Shown: one piece after another, positions 8,506 to 17,438 of the stretch
Numbering within the stretch: position 1 is the first letter of the stretch
How the letters are laid out: each line of letters starts with the position of its first letter
Assembly: GCF_900113945.1 (NCBI RefSeq)
Contig: NZ_FORG01000023.1
Span: 1 to 64,000, forward strand
Length of the DNA: 64,000 nucleotides
Direction: 5' to 3'
Source: Xenorhabdus mauleonii
Lineage (GTDB): Bacteria > Pseudomonadota > Gammaproteobacteria > Enterobacterales > Enterobacteriaceae
The notes under the pieces: generated by a model
Database searches by the model: none
Told to the model about the DNA's origin: nothing
The model's input: the letters and a program-made list of their open reading frames with translations, nothing else
Translations under genes and position numbers: made by a program

Positions 8506-9936
8506 ATGACCTCAAAGAAAAAATATACCTATGTGGGGTTATCTGATTCGCATTTCACCCAGGATGTAAACGCATTACTCACAGCCTACGTTCCGAATTA
8601 TGATCCTACTATTCGTGTTGCTCACAAGCCATTAGGAGATAATGCCCCTAATGAACTTGTGAGAACTAATTTCCATTGGGAGGGCAAAATAGGCTCTTCC
8701 GGCGCGCTTGAATTGTCATACCATTTTTTAAAATCAGCCCCTGCTATCATGCCTCGTTTTAATATTAGTGGATTCAGTTCATTTAATGAGGATCAAAAAG
8801 AAGCAGCGCGACTTTCTTTACAATCTTGGTCTGATGTTGCCAATGTGAAATTTACTGAAGCCAATAGATTATCGGATGCCGATATTACTTTTGGTTTCTT
8901 TGACTATAGCAAGACCGGGGATTATGCATTCGCGACTTTACCTAGAGGGCAGAATAAAACGTATTCTTGGTATAACTCTGACAGCGGTACTTTCAAGCAA
9001 AATGATATTGGCGTAAATGGTTATGGACGCCAAACTTTCGTGCATGAAATTGGCCACACGTTAGGATTGGAACATCCCGCTGATTACGATGCTTCCGATA
9101 AAGTCAGGCCGACCTACATGAATGTCGCTGAGTATTTTGAAGATAGCCGTGCTTATACTGTCATGAGCTATTTCCAGGAACGCTATACCGGACAGGATTA
9201 CAAAGGGAATTTCTCATCTGCCCCATTATTGAATGATATTTCTGCCATTCAGGAGTTGTACGGCGCAAATATGGAAACCCGCAAAGGTGATACCGTCTAT
9301 GGTTTCAATTCCAATACCGACCGCGATTTCATGACCGCAACCAGCGCGAATAGCAAACTCATCTTCAGTGTCTGGGATGCCGGCGGTGAAGATACATTCG
9401 ATTTCTCCGGTTTTACCCAAAACCAACGTATCAATCTGAATGCTGGTTCGTTTTCTGATGTCGGCGGCCTGAAAGGCAATGTATCGATTGCCCGCGGTGT
9501 CGTGATTGAGAACGCATTCGGTGGCAGCGGTGACGATATTCTGGTCGGCAACAGCGCAGATAACATCCTGAAAGGCGGCGCAGGGGATGACGTTATTTAC
9601 GGCGGCTTAGGCGCTGATCATCTTTGGGGCGGTGAAGGCAGAGATACGTTTGTCTATCTGAGCGGTAAAGAATCACTGAAAAGCAATCCAGACTGGATCC
9701 ACGATTTCACTTCCGGTGAAGACAAAATAGATCTGTCTCAATTTAATTTCGGTGGTCGTGGCGATCTCAAATTTGTCGATTCGTTCTCAGGTCGGGCTGG
9801 TGAAGTATTGCTGGCTTATGATAAAGCGAATCATGCGACAGATTTGTCCATCAGCCTCGGCGGTGATATGGGCAACAATGATTTTCTGGTGAAAGTTATT
9901 GGGCAGCCATTGACTGAAGCCGATTTTATCGTTTGA
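8506..9936 (+). CDS. prtA: Serralysin-type alkaline zinc protease PrtA
   Basis: A 476-residue secreted RTX metalloprotease. Start 8506 is chosen because ACAGGAGA lies six bases upstream; the frame opens earlier at 8485 without a site. The zinc motif HEIGHTLGLEHP begins at about residue 180 and the Met-turn VMSYF has Met220 and the ligand Tyr222. C-terminal nonapeptide repeats (GGSGDDILVGN, GGAGDDVIYGG, GGEGRDTFVYL) bind calcium and form the beta-roll. The end DFIV is the uncleaved type I secretion signal. The protein contains no cysteine, usual for this family. It is followed by its inhibitor and its dedicated exporter. In related insect pathogens PrtA degrades host proteins late in infection. 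Confidence 0.95.
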   Translation: MTSKKKYTYVGLSDSHFTQDVNALLTAYVPNYDPTIRVAHKPLGDNAPNELVRTNFHWEGKIGSSGALELSYHFLKSAPAIMPRFNISGFSSFNEDQKEAARLSLQSWSDVANVKFTEANRLSDADITFGFFDYSKTGDYAFATLPRGQNKTYSWYNSDSGTFKQNDIGVNGYGRQTFVHEIGHTLGLEHPADYDASDKVRPTYMNVAEYFEDSRAYTVMSYFQERYTGQDYKGNFSSAPLLNDISAIQELYGANMETRKGDTVYGFNSNTDRDFMTATSANSKLIFSVWDAGGEDTFDFSGFTQNQRINLNAGSFSDVGGLKGNVSIARGVVIENAFGGSGDDILVGNSADNILKGGAGDDVIYGGLGADHLWGGEGRDTFVYLSGKESLKSNPDWIHDFTSGEDKIDLSQFNFGGRGDLKFVDSFSGRAGEVLLAYDKANHATDLSISLGGDMGNNDFLVKVIGQPLTEADFIV

Positions 9937-9937
9937 T

Positions 9938-10047
9938 AAATCCATCACGGTAACTGAATACTGTCGTACTGTTTTACGTACTGGCGTATGCATTTTTGTT
10001 TGTGCGTATTGCCTTTCATGTACGGCAGTATTATTCCTGATGGATTT
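9938..10047 (+). other. Long intercistronic stem-loop between prtA and inh
   Basis: Outer arms AAATCCATCA (9938-9947) and TGATGGATTT (10038-10047) pair perfectly; inner arms ATACTGTCGTAC (9958-9969) and GTACGGCAGTAT (10020-10031) pair with one mismatch, and a further imperfect hairpin lies between. There is no T run after it. It may hold back exonucleases from the prtA message or limit transcription into the inhibitor and exporter genes, giving much protease and less exporter. That function is inferred. Confidence 0.6.
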
Positions 10048-10073
10048 TAAGTCACATCGTCAAGGAGATAACC

Positions 10074-10460
10074 GTGTTATATCGATTTCGATGGATAATT
10101 TTATCTTTACTTTTTGCTGGAGGATGTATGGCTAGTAGTTTGAGACTCCCACCTGCGGATGAGTTGAAAGGGTTGTGGCAACTTACGGATGGTCATCAGG
10201 TATGCAATATTGAATTGACGGATGCACGTTTGCCGGAAGGTTCAATTTGGGCACTGAAAAGTGATGCTTGTGCTACCGCTTTGATTGGGCAATCTGTTGA
10301 AGGATGGCGTCCGACTCCTGATGGTCTGACATTGACCGATGATGACGGCAATAGCGTGGCTTTTTTTGCTCATGAGTCTGAACAATGGGTCGCCTATCTC
10401 ATTGATGGCAAGGAATTGGTGATGACATTCAGCGGTGCTGCGAATGCAGTGACAAAATAA
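10074..10460 (+). CDS. inh: Periplasmic alkaline protease inhibitor Inh
   Basis: A 128-residue protein starting with GTG 10074 after CAAGGAG. A signal peptide ends at CMA, giving a mature start SSLRLPPADELKG that matches the Erwinia inhibitor. Two cysteines (HQVCNIEL, SDACATAL) fit the family disulfide, and WRPTPDGLTLTDDDG is the conserved beta-barrel segment. The mature N-terminus inserts into the serralysin active-site cleft and protects the periplasm from misrouted enzyme. The position between protease and exporter is the standard order. Confidence 0.92.
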   Translation: MLYRFRWIILSLLFAGGCMASSLRLPPADELKGLWQLTDGHQVCNIELTDARLPEGSIWALKSDACATALIGQSVEGWRPTPDGLTLTDDDGNSVAFFAHESEQWVAYLIDGKELVMTFSGAANAVTK

Positions 10461-10483
10461 AAAATAATGATAAAGGGATTGCT

Positions 10484-12250
10484 GTGAATTTACGCTTTCC
10501 GAAGGATGAAATTACGGATGTTATCCGTGCACGCAGCAAAGTGTTCTGGACTGTTGGCTTATTTACCGCATTTATCAATATGCTAATGCTGGTGCCCTCT
10601 ATCTATATGCTGCAAGTATATGATCGAGTATTGCCATCCGGTAATGAAATGACTTTGTTGATGCTGACACTTATTACGCTTGGCATGTTTGCCGTTATGG
10701 GCGGGCTGGAGTTTATCCGAAGTCAGGTGGTTATCCGCATTGGCAATCAGTTTGATATGTGCCTGAATCAGCGGGTTTATACCGCATCTTATGAATCCAA
10801 TCTAAAAAGTGGTTCGACAGATGCCGGGCAGATGCTCAATGATTTGGCAACCATCCGCCAGTTCCTGACAGGCAATGCATTGTTTGCTTTCTTTGATGCA
10901 CCTTGGTTCCCCGTTTACCTGTTTGTCATTTTTCTGTTCAGCCCGTATTTGGGGTTACTGGCCTTGGTTGGCGCCATCATTCTGATCACGCTGGCGGTGT
11001 TGAACCAATGGCTATCTCAGGCTCCTTTGGCGGAAGCGAGCAATCTCTCTTTACGTTCAGCAAATTTAGCCAGCACTAATTTACGCAATGCGGAAGTCAT
11101 TGAGGCGCTGGGCATGTTACCGACATTGCGTCAGCGTTGGTTCAGCCTGCATGAGCGTTTTCTCAATTTCCAGCGTATTGCCAGCGAACGGTCGGCATCA
11201 ATTGCAGCATTGACCAAAACCGTGCGCTTGGCTCTGCAATCATTAATTTTGGGGTTGGGGGGTTGGCTGGCCATTGAGGGAAATATTACGCCGGGAATGA
11301 TGATCGCCGGTTCAATTTTGATGGGGCGGGCGTTGTCCCCGATCGAGCAATTGATACAGGCATGGAAGAGCTGGAGTGCCGCCCGTCTGTCTTGGCAACG
11401 GTTGGATAAGCTATTGCAGTCCCAGCCAGAACGCCAAAGCGGTATGTCATTGCCGCCTCCCAAGGGAACGTTGCGCTTGGAGAAAGTGTCTGCAGTGCCG
11501 CCCGGCAAGGCACCGGCCAGTGGCTCAGAGGCTGCTCAATCATCAAAAAATAACCAATATGTCTTGCAGGATATCAGTTTTGCCCTGGATTCAGGTGATG
11601 TTCTGGGCGTGATAGGCCCAAGCGCATCCGGGAAGTCTACACTGGCCCGTTTGCTGGTCGGTGTTTGGCCTGCACAGGATGGTGTGGTGCGGCTCGACGA
11701 TGCCGATATTTACCAATGGAACAAAGATGAATTGGGGGCATTTATTGGTTATCTGCCGCAGGATGTCGAATTGTTTGGTGGCACGATTGCTGAGAATATC
11801 GCACGGTTTAATCATGTTGTTCCTGAGAAAGTTATCGACGCGGCGAAAAAGGCGGGAGTCCATGAATTGGTGCTCAATCTTGAGCAGGGATATGACACGG
11901 TAATTGGTGCTGGCGGCATGGGATTGTCTGGCGGGCAAAAACAGCGGATTGGGCTGGCTCGCGCGTTATATGGCAATCCGTCGCTGGTGGTTTTGGATGA
12001 GCCTAACTCGAATCTGGATGATATCGGCGAGAAAGCGTTGAGTCATGCAATAGCCCAATTGCGGGAACAGAATAAAACGGTGGTGGTTATCACGCATCGT
12101 CCTTCATTACTCTCGCAAACAAACAAGGTGCTGTTGTTGGTACAGGGAAAAATGAAAATGTTTGGCCCTTCTCAACAAGTGATGGCAGCCTTATCTCAGC
12201 CTCAGCCGTCTTTGTCAAAACAGCCAAAACCGGCCGAACATGCATCGTAA
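10484..12250 (+). CDS. prtB: Type I secretion ABC transporter PrtB
   Basis: The inner-membrane ATPase of the protease exporter (588 residues; called PrtD in Erwinia naming). An N-terminal membrane domain with about six helices is followed by the nucleotide-binding domain: Walker A GPSASGKST near residue 378, signature LSGGQKQRIGLARA, Walker B LVVLDEPNSNLDD and H-loop VVVITHRPS. It starts with GTG 10484. A proline/serine-rich insert (PPGKAPASGSEAAQSSKNN) separates the two domains. It forms a tripartite channel with PrtC and PrtD and recognises the C-terminal signal of PrtA and probably of the second serralysin. Confidence 0.94.
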   Translation: MNLRFPKDEITDVIRARSKVFWTVGLFTAFINMLMLVPSIYMLQVYDRVLPSGNEMTLLMLTLITLGMFAVMGGLEFIRSQVVIRIGNQFDMCLNQRVYTASYESNLKSGSTDAGQMLNDLATIRQFLTGNALFAFFDAPWFPVYLFVIFLFSPYLGLLALVGAIILITLAVLNQWLSQAPLAEASNLSLRSANLASTNLRNAEVIEALGMLPTLRQRWFSLHERFLNFQRIASERSASIAALTKTVRLALQSLILGLGGWLAIEGNITPGMMIAGSILMGRALSPIEQLIQAWKSWSAARLSWQRLDKLLQSQPERQSGMSLPPPKGTLRLEKVSAVPPGKAPASGSEAAQSSKNNQYVLQDISFALDSGDVLGVIGPSASGKSTLARLLVGVWPAQDGVVRLDDADIYQWNKDELGAFIGYLPQDVELFGGTIAENIARFNHVVPEKVIDAAKKAGVHELVLNLEQGYDTVIGAGGMGLSGGQKQRIGLARALYGNPSLVVLDEPNSNLDDIGEKALSHAIAQLREQNKTVVVITHRPSLLSQTNKVLLLVQGKMKMFGPSQQVMAALSQPQPSLSKQPKPAEHAS

Positions 12251-12312
12251 CAGGGTTCAGCCATATTCTATCCCCAATGGATTTCTTGGGATGTTTCTAT
12301 CTGGGAGTAAAG

Positions 12313-13650
12313 ATGTCCTATCAGACTAACGCAAAAGATGCCCAAAGCGAGGCATCGGGATTATTGCCGCTGGATGCGAATCGTTACCTGCGAATAGGTT
12401 GGCTGATTATTGGCATTGGCATTTTGGGTTTTTTCCTGTGGGCGGCGTTTGCACCGCTCGATAAAGGTGTGGCTTCTTCCGGCACCGTGGTGGTGGATGG
12501 TAACCGCAAAACGGTTCAGTCACCGGTAAATGGCATTATCAGGCAAATTCAGGTGCAAGAAGGGGAGCAAGTCAAGGCTGGGCAGGTTTTGGTGCAGCTC
12601 AGTCAGGTACAGGTTAACGCGCAGATTGATTCCCTCAAGCAACAACTTTATACCACACTGGCAACGGAAGCCCGATTGTTGGCAGAGCAGCAAGGGGGGG
12701 AGACGATAGCCTTTCCTGCCACGTTGCTGGCTCAACAATCAGAAGCCCGCATTCAAGATATTTTGGCATTGCAGAAACAGCTTTTTTTGGCTCGCCGCGA
12801 AATGCTGCGCAGTGACTTGGCCGGAATGCAGCAGGCTGAAGAAGGGATGAATTTCCAGATCAAAGGATTGCGGGAGGCGTTAATAAGCAAGCAGCAACAG
12901 CAGGCATCGCTCAAAGAGCAGGTGACAAATTTACAGCCTTTGACCGAGGAAGGGTATTTTCCCCGCAACCGTTATTTGGAATTACTGCGTAACCAAAGTG
13001 AATTAAGCGGCAGTATGTCTGAGATGAGCGGGCGAATGGGGCAGCTTGAAAAGCAACGGCAAGAGACGAAACAACGAGTGATTCAACGTCAGGCTGATTA
13101 TCAGCGGGAAGTGCGCAGCCAACTGTCTGATGCACAGGTGTTGGCGAATGAACTACAAAATAAGCTGGATACAGCTCAGTTCGAACTGTCACACACGTCT
13201 ATTCTTGCCCCGGCAGACGGCTCAGTGGTTGGGTTGACGGTATTTACCCAAGGGGGCGTCGTTGCCTCCGGAGATAAGCTGATGGAAATTCTGCCAAGCC
13301 AGAGTGCATTAGAGGTGGAAGCGCGTTTGATGGTAAATCTGATTGATAAGGTTACTGTGGGGCAGGATGTTGATTTGATGTTCACTGCGTTCAATCAGAG
13401 CCGGACGCCGAAAGTGACGGGAAAAGTGGCAGTAGTTTCTGCCGACCGTTTGGTCGATGCCATTACAAGGGAGCCTTATTATCAGATGCGGTTGCGGGTG
13501 AGTCCTGAAGGCATGGAAAAGCTGTCAGGTTTAAATATTAAACCGGGAATGCCCGTTGAAGTGTTCGTTAAAACAGGTTCCCGCTCTTTATTAAGTTACT
13601 TGTTCAAGCCATTGGTGGATAGGGCATCGACTTCGCTGATTGAGGAGTAA
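12313..13650 (+). CDS. prtC: Type I secretion membrane fusion protein PrtC
   Basis: The periplasmic adaptor of the exporter (445 residues). Start 12313 is preferred over the earlier frame start at 12277 because GGGAGTAA sits eight bases before it and MSYQTNAKD begins the usual cytoplasmic tail. One membrane helix (LIIGIGILGFFLWAAF) is followed by a lipoyl/barrel-sandwich half (VVVDGNRKTVQSPVNGIIR), a long coiled coil and a beta-barrel. It belongs to the HlyD family and links PrtB to PrtD. Confidence 0.93.
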   Translation: MSYQTNAKDAQSEASGLLPLDANRYLRIGWLIIGIGILGFFLWAAFAPLDKGVASSGTVVVDGNRKTVQSPVNGIIRQIQVQEGEQVKAGQVLVQLSQVQVNAQIDSLKQQLYTTLATEARLLAEQQGGETIAFPATLLAQQSEARIQDILALQKQLFLARREMLRSDLAGMQQAEEGMNFQIKGLREALISKQQQQASLKEQVTNLQPLTEEGYFPRNRYLELLRNQSELSGSMSEMSGRMGQLEKQRQETKQRVIQRQADYQREVRSQLSDAQVLANELQNKLDTAQFELSHTSILAPADGSVVGLTVFTQGGVVASGDKLMEILPSQSALEVEARLMVNLIDKVTVGQDVDLMFTAFNQSRTPKVTGKVAVVSADRLVDAITREPYYQMRLRVSPEGMEKLSGLNIKPGMPVEVFVKTGSRSLLSYLFKPLVDRASTSLIEE

Positions 13651-13655
13651 TAGGG

Positions 13656-15068
13656 ATGTTGATATATCACGGTATAACTTATAGGCATGTTCTGTTATTG
13701 CCCTCATTTCTGCTGAAATGGGCTCTGGTACTGTTTTTACTATTTTGTTGGGTGTTTTCCGGCTCTGCCAGTGCGCTTTCTTTAACGGAGGTTTATGCGC
13801 TGGCTTTGCACAACGATCCTACCTTTCAGGCTGCCATCAAAGAACAGGAAGCGGGACAAGAGGAGAAAAATCTGGGGCTGGCGGAATTGCTGCCGAAAGT
13901 GTCATTCAGCTACCAAAATTCGCCCAAAAATTGGCAGACAATGGAGTCAAAGTCTGAAGATTGGCGGGGGAGGACTGTTCAAAATAAGCGTGATCGTCAG
14001 TATGACAGCTATAGCAGCTCGATTATCCTGACTCAGCCCCTGATTGATTTCGAAGCATGGACGCGCTATCGAATTCGGCAAGCGTATACTTTGATGAGTG
14101 ACGCCCGTTTCCGGTCGGATAGCCAACAATTGGCGGTCAGGGTTGTGAACAGCTATGTGGCTGTGGCTTATGCGCAGGATAAATTAGCCCAAGTTATCCA
14201 ACAACGGATTGCCTATGAAGAGCAACTGGAGCGCAATCAAAAGCTATTTTCTTCTGGTGAAGGGACTCGCACCGATGTGGCAGAAACTCAGGCGCGCTAC
14301 AGTCAGGTTTTGGCTGATGAATTGACCACCCAAGATGAATTGGATGCTGCAATCCGTGACTTGCAGTTATTGGTCGGCATGCCATTGCCGCCAGATTTAC
14401 CCGTCAATCGTCTCCCCAATACCCCGCAATTTAAAACCATCAAACTCTCTCTGGACAGTTATCAGGATTGGGAACAGGTGGCATTGCAGAATAACCCCCT
14501 GTTGGCAGTCGCCAAACAGAAAGTGGATGTGGCGTATCAGGATATTGAACGCAATCGGGCGGGATATTTGCCGAAACTGGAAGTGTATGCTTCCCATAGC
14601 GAGAATAAATCCAGCAGCGATTACAGTATTGACCAAAAATACCGGACAGATTCAATTGGCTTGCGCGTTTCCATGAATATTTATAATGGGGGTGGAACGG
14701 CGGCGGCATTGCGTCAGTCAGCAGCAAATTACGGCAAGATTAAATATGAACTGGATGCTCAGACGGGAGAAACCTTGAATTCACTGCGGCGCAATTACAA
14801 TGCTTGCGTGAATGGCGAGAAACGGATACGTGCCTATGAAACAGCGGTGGAAGCGGCCGCTTTGCAGGTTACAGCAACACAAAAAAGCGTTGCGCTCGGT
14901 CAGCGGGTCAATGTCGATATACTCAATGCTGAACAACAACTGTATACCGCCCGCCGTGAGCTGTCCCAGGCAAAATATAATTATATGAAAGCATGGATTG
15001 GTTTATTAAATGAATCCGGCCAACTCAGCAGCGAACATATTAAGCTAGTTTCTGATTATTTTGATTGA
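13656..15068 (+). CDS. prtD: Type I secretion outer-membrane channel PrtD
   Basis: A TolC-family outer-membrane factor of 470 residues that completes the protease exporter. A signal peptide ends around GSASA before LSLTEVYALALHNDP, the typical first repeat; a second TolC repeat begins near SYQDWEQVALQNNP. The gene starts five bases after prtC. It forms the trimeric exit duct for PrtA. It ends the operon; the following 550 bp hold only gene fragments. Confidence 0.93.
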   Translation: MLIYHGITYRHVLLLPSFLLKWALVLFLLFCWVFSGSASALSLTEVYALALHNDPTFQAAIKEQEAGQEEKNLGLAELLPKVSFSYQNSPKNWQTMESKSEDWRGRTVQNKRDRQYDSYSSSIILTQPLIDFEAWTRYRIRQAYTLMSDARFRSDSQQLAVRVVNSYVAVAYAQDKLAQVIQQRIAYEEQLERNQKLFSSGEGTRTDVAETQARYSQVLADELTTQDELDAAIRDLQLLVGMPLPPDLPVNRLPNTPQFKTIKLSLDSYQDWEQVALQNNPLLAVAKQKVDVAYQDIERNRAGYLPKLEVYASHSENKSSSDYSIDQKYRTDSIGLRVSMNIYNGGGTAAALRQSAANYGKIKYELDAQTGETLNSLRRNYNACVNGEKRIRAYETAVEAAALQVTATQKSVALGQRVNVDILNAEQQLYTARRELSQAKYNYMKAWIGLLNESGQLSSEHIKLVSDYFD

Positions 15069-15128
15069 GATGATTGGGGGATATTTTTTCAGAATTGAGC
15101 GGTTATACCAGAACTGCTTAAGCGTGAA

Positions 15129-15302
15129 TCAGAAGCGGTTACCGAACAGTTTTTCTCTATTGTCGCGTAAATGGCGAACCATTTTATGGGACTCCTGCCA
15201 GCAGCTTAAACGACAGTCACGGCCATACACTTCATTGGTAGTGACCTGCGGCAGGGCACCCCAGCCTCTAAGATCTGTTTCAGCGTTTGCTGGGTGAACT
15301 GG
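15129..15302 (-). pseudogene. Minus-strand protein tail, gene lost
   Basis: Reading leftward, an open frame without a start (after a TAA at 15303-15305) ends at TGA 15129-15131. It has protein-like composition, for example GWGALPQVTTNEVYGRDC and MVRHLRDNREKLFGNRF at the end. I do not recognise the family. It looks like the 3' end of a gene brought in or cut by rearrangement between prtD and the second protease. A plus-strand frame over the same bases is its shadow. Confidence 0.4.
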
Positions 15303-15305
15303 GGT

Positions 15306-15383
15306 TTAGATGAACCGCATGCGAATCTGGATGATATGGGGAAAAGTTTTAAGCTGCGCTATTTTTTTGGGAGCTATAGTTAA
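15306..15383 (+). pseudogene. Fragment of a second PrtB-like ABC ATPase
   Basis: The frame reads LDEPHANLDDMGKSFKLRYF and stops at TAA 15381. The first part matches the Walker B/D-loop of PrtB in this window (LDEPNSNLDDIGEK), and the DNA shares GAATCTGGATGATAT with prtB. It is therefore a scrap of a duplicated exporter ATPase gene. The bases from 15384 to 15616 are AT-rich, without a gene, and carry the leader of the next protease gene. Confidence 0.65.
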
Positions 15384-15616
15384 ATAAATCATCAATAGAG
15401 ATTAAACAAGGTATTAAATAATGTGTCTTTTATGTTGATGAGAACTAAACTTTTATTATATCCATAAGATATTTTATAAATTTTAAGCGTTGGTGTTTAT
15501 CAACTATTTGTAGTTGGAATTCCTTGTTAAAAAATAATTACTTATCTGATGTGGAAATCATTAGTGAATAATAATAATGTCTTATATTTAAAGGATGATA
15601 TTTTTAGGGGGATAAA

Positions 15617-17122
15617 ATGTCCTTGTTAAAAAATCACTATTTCAGCAATGAAAGTTCAGATTCTGATGCGGTTAAGAGATTAAAAAAATATTTGTATTAT
15701 TATGATTTAAATGAACATCCCGAAATAAATAAATTTGAAAAACCAATATTCGGTGATAAAGCTTTTAAGGAACTGTTAAGAAGAAAGTTTTATTGGAAAG
15801 ATAAGCAGTATGAAGATCCGTTTAAAATTGATATTGAGTTTAGATATTTTTTATTAACATCAAATTCTAAGTTCATTAATGGTCCTTTAGTGAAGGAGGC
15901 TATGAAAAAAGCAAGAGTTGCAGAGCTCGCGACTATTGATATGAATATAAAAAACGCCTTAGATAAATCTTATGAAGCGTGGTCTAAAGTTACTAATATT
16001 TACTTCACTGAGGTTTTTGACTATAATAAAGCCGATCTTGTTGTTGGATTTTATAGTAAAAACATAGGTAAAACAGACCTTAATCCATTTACTCGTTCTC
16101 CTAACGAAAAAAATTATAAATTCCATTCATGGTTTAATGTTAATAATCGTAAGTTTTTAGATCCAAAATGCCTTGAAGTCAATAGAAATATACGAAAGGC
16201 ATTTATCCATGAAATTGGGCATCAGTTATGCTTATCTCATCCTTCTAAGTATGATGCTAGCGATAAAGAGAAACCAACTTATGAGAAAAAAGCATCACAC
16301 TTCGAGGATTCTTTCGCCTATAGTGTCATGAGTTATTTTAATGAGTCGTATACTGGGCAGGATTTTAAGGGATTTTTGCCATCATGTCCCATGATGGATG
16401 ATATTGCTGCCGTTCAAGCGTTATATGGAGTTAAAAAAAAGCCTGACGATATTAAGATCATATATGGTTTTAACTCCAATACGAATCTGGATTATACGAC
16501 TGCAATAAATGAAGATAGTAAATTGCTATTTTGCGCTTGTTCTCCAATAGGGGAGAATGTAATTAATATTTTTGATTTTTCTGGTTTTAAGCAGGATCAA
16601 GTTATTAATTTAAATGAAGCTGCTTTTTCTGATATCGGAGGCTTGCAAGGTAACGTTTCCATTTCCCGTGGATGTATTATTAGTGCTGCGATTGGTGGTG
16701 AAGGCAATGACATCATTATCGGTAATAACACTGGAAATCGGCTGGATGGTATAGCGGGTGATAATATCTTTTATAGTGGTTTCGGTGGGTATAATGCCTT
16801 ATATCCAGGAACAGGGAAAAACACTTTCGTTTATTTGTCTGGCAATCAGTCAGTGAAAGATGCCTATGATATTATTTTTCATTTTAAAACAGGAAAAGAT
16901 AAAGTCGATTTGTCAGGTTTTTATTTTGGTGATAAAAAAAGAAAAGTTAGATTTGTTAGTCGTGATGTTTTTGAGCAGCCAGGAGACGCATATTTAAAAT
17001 TTGAAAGCATTTCTAATTCAATAACATTAATTATTAAGTTAGGGGAGGGAATGAGAAGTGATGAATTTAATCTCGTATTTTTGTACTCAAAAGAAGTGAC
17101 TGAAGCAGATTTTATTCTCTGA
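15617..17122 (+). CDS. Divergent serralysin-like RTX metalloprotease (second copy)
   Basis: A 501-residue paralogue of PrtA, with ATG 15617 after TTAGGGGG. It keeps the overall order: FHSWF, the zinc region HEIGHQLCLSHP from residue 198, YDASDKEKPTY, Met-turn VMSYF (Met238, Tyr240), a beta-roll region near 360-402 and the secretion end ADFIL. It differs in three ways: the almost invariant glycine of HExxHxxGxxH is cysteine (C205), there are six cysteines where PrtA has none, and the RTX repeats are mostly eroded (GGEGNDIIIGN is good, later ones are not). The DNA is much more AT-rich than prtA. The frame is intact, so it may be exported by PrtBCD; catalytic ability is uncertain. Confidence 0.85.
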   Translation: MSLLKNHYFSNESSDSDAVKRLKKYLYYYDLNEHPEINKFEKPIFGDKAFKELLRRKFYWKDKQYEDPFKIDIEFRYFLLTSNSKFINGPLVKEAMKKARVAELATIDMNIKNALDKSYEAWSKVTNIYFTEVFDYNKADLVVGFYSKNIGKTDLNPFTRSPNEKNYKFHSWFNVNNRKFLDPKCLEVNRNIRKAFIHEIGHQLCLSHPSKYDASDKEKPTYEKKASHFEDSFAYSVMSYFNESYTGQDFKGFLPSCPMMDDIAAVQALYGVKKKPDDIKIIYGFNSNTNLDYTTAINEDSKLLFCACSPIGENVINIFDFSGFKQDQVINLNEAAFSDIGGLQGNVSISRGCIISAAIGGEGNDIIIGNNTGNRLDGIAGDNIFYSGFGGYNALYPGTGKNTFVYLSGNQSVKDAYDIIFHFKTGKDKVDLSGFYFGDKKRKVRFVSRDVFEQPGDAYLKFESISNSITLIIKLGEGMRSDEFNLVFLYSKEVTEADFIL

Positions 17123-17210
17123 TTCAATTCGAGGTTTATTTTTTAATTTGCAGTTCGTAAGACAAAAATCACTTATTATCTCCCTGTGCTTAAAGGTGAT
17201 AACAAATGCT

Positions 17211-17400
17211 ATTGAAGTACGATGAATACATACCGACTAGATTAACGGTACTTATTCATCTTGGTCACCGTTTTTATAAAATACGGTTATCTATGCTCCC
17301 GGAGATTACTGAGAAGCGCCTGCTTCTCACCGAAGGCCAGCTTTTGGCTGGGTAAATTCATTCACTTGTTGTCACGTTGCCTCTTGAAATTCATCAGTAT
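17211..17400 (+). repeat. Family A repeat copy with fused family B end
   Basis: The gap between the second protease and xni holds ATTGAAGTACGATGAATACA (family B-type end) followed by a family A body: GGTCACCGTTTTTATAAAATACGGT, TTATCTATGCTCCCGG, the hairpin GAGAAGC-GCCT-GCTTCTC (17311-17328), GGCCAGCTTTTGGCTGG and CTCTTGAAATTCATC. The element is partly decayed. No gene is seen in 17123-17438. Confidence 0.7.
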
Positions 17401-17438
17401 CTGACTCCTCACGTTGCTGAGGAGCCAGTAAATTCTCG

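Noticed and set aside
15617-17122. Treating the second serralysin as a pseudogene
   Set aside because: The frame is intact over its full length, has a good ribosome site and a complete secretion end.
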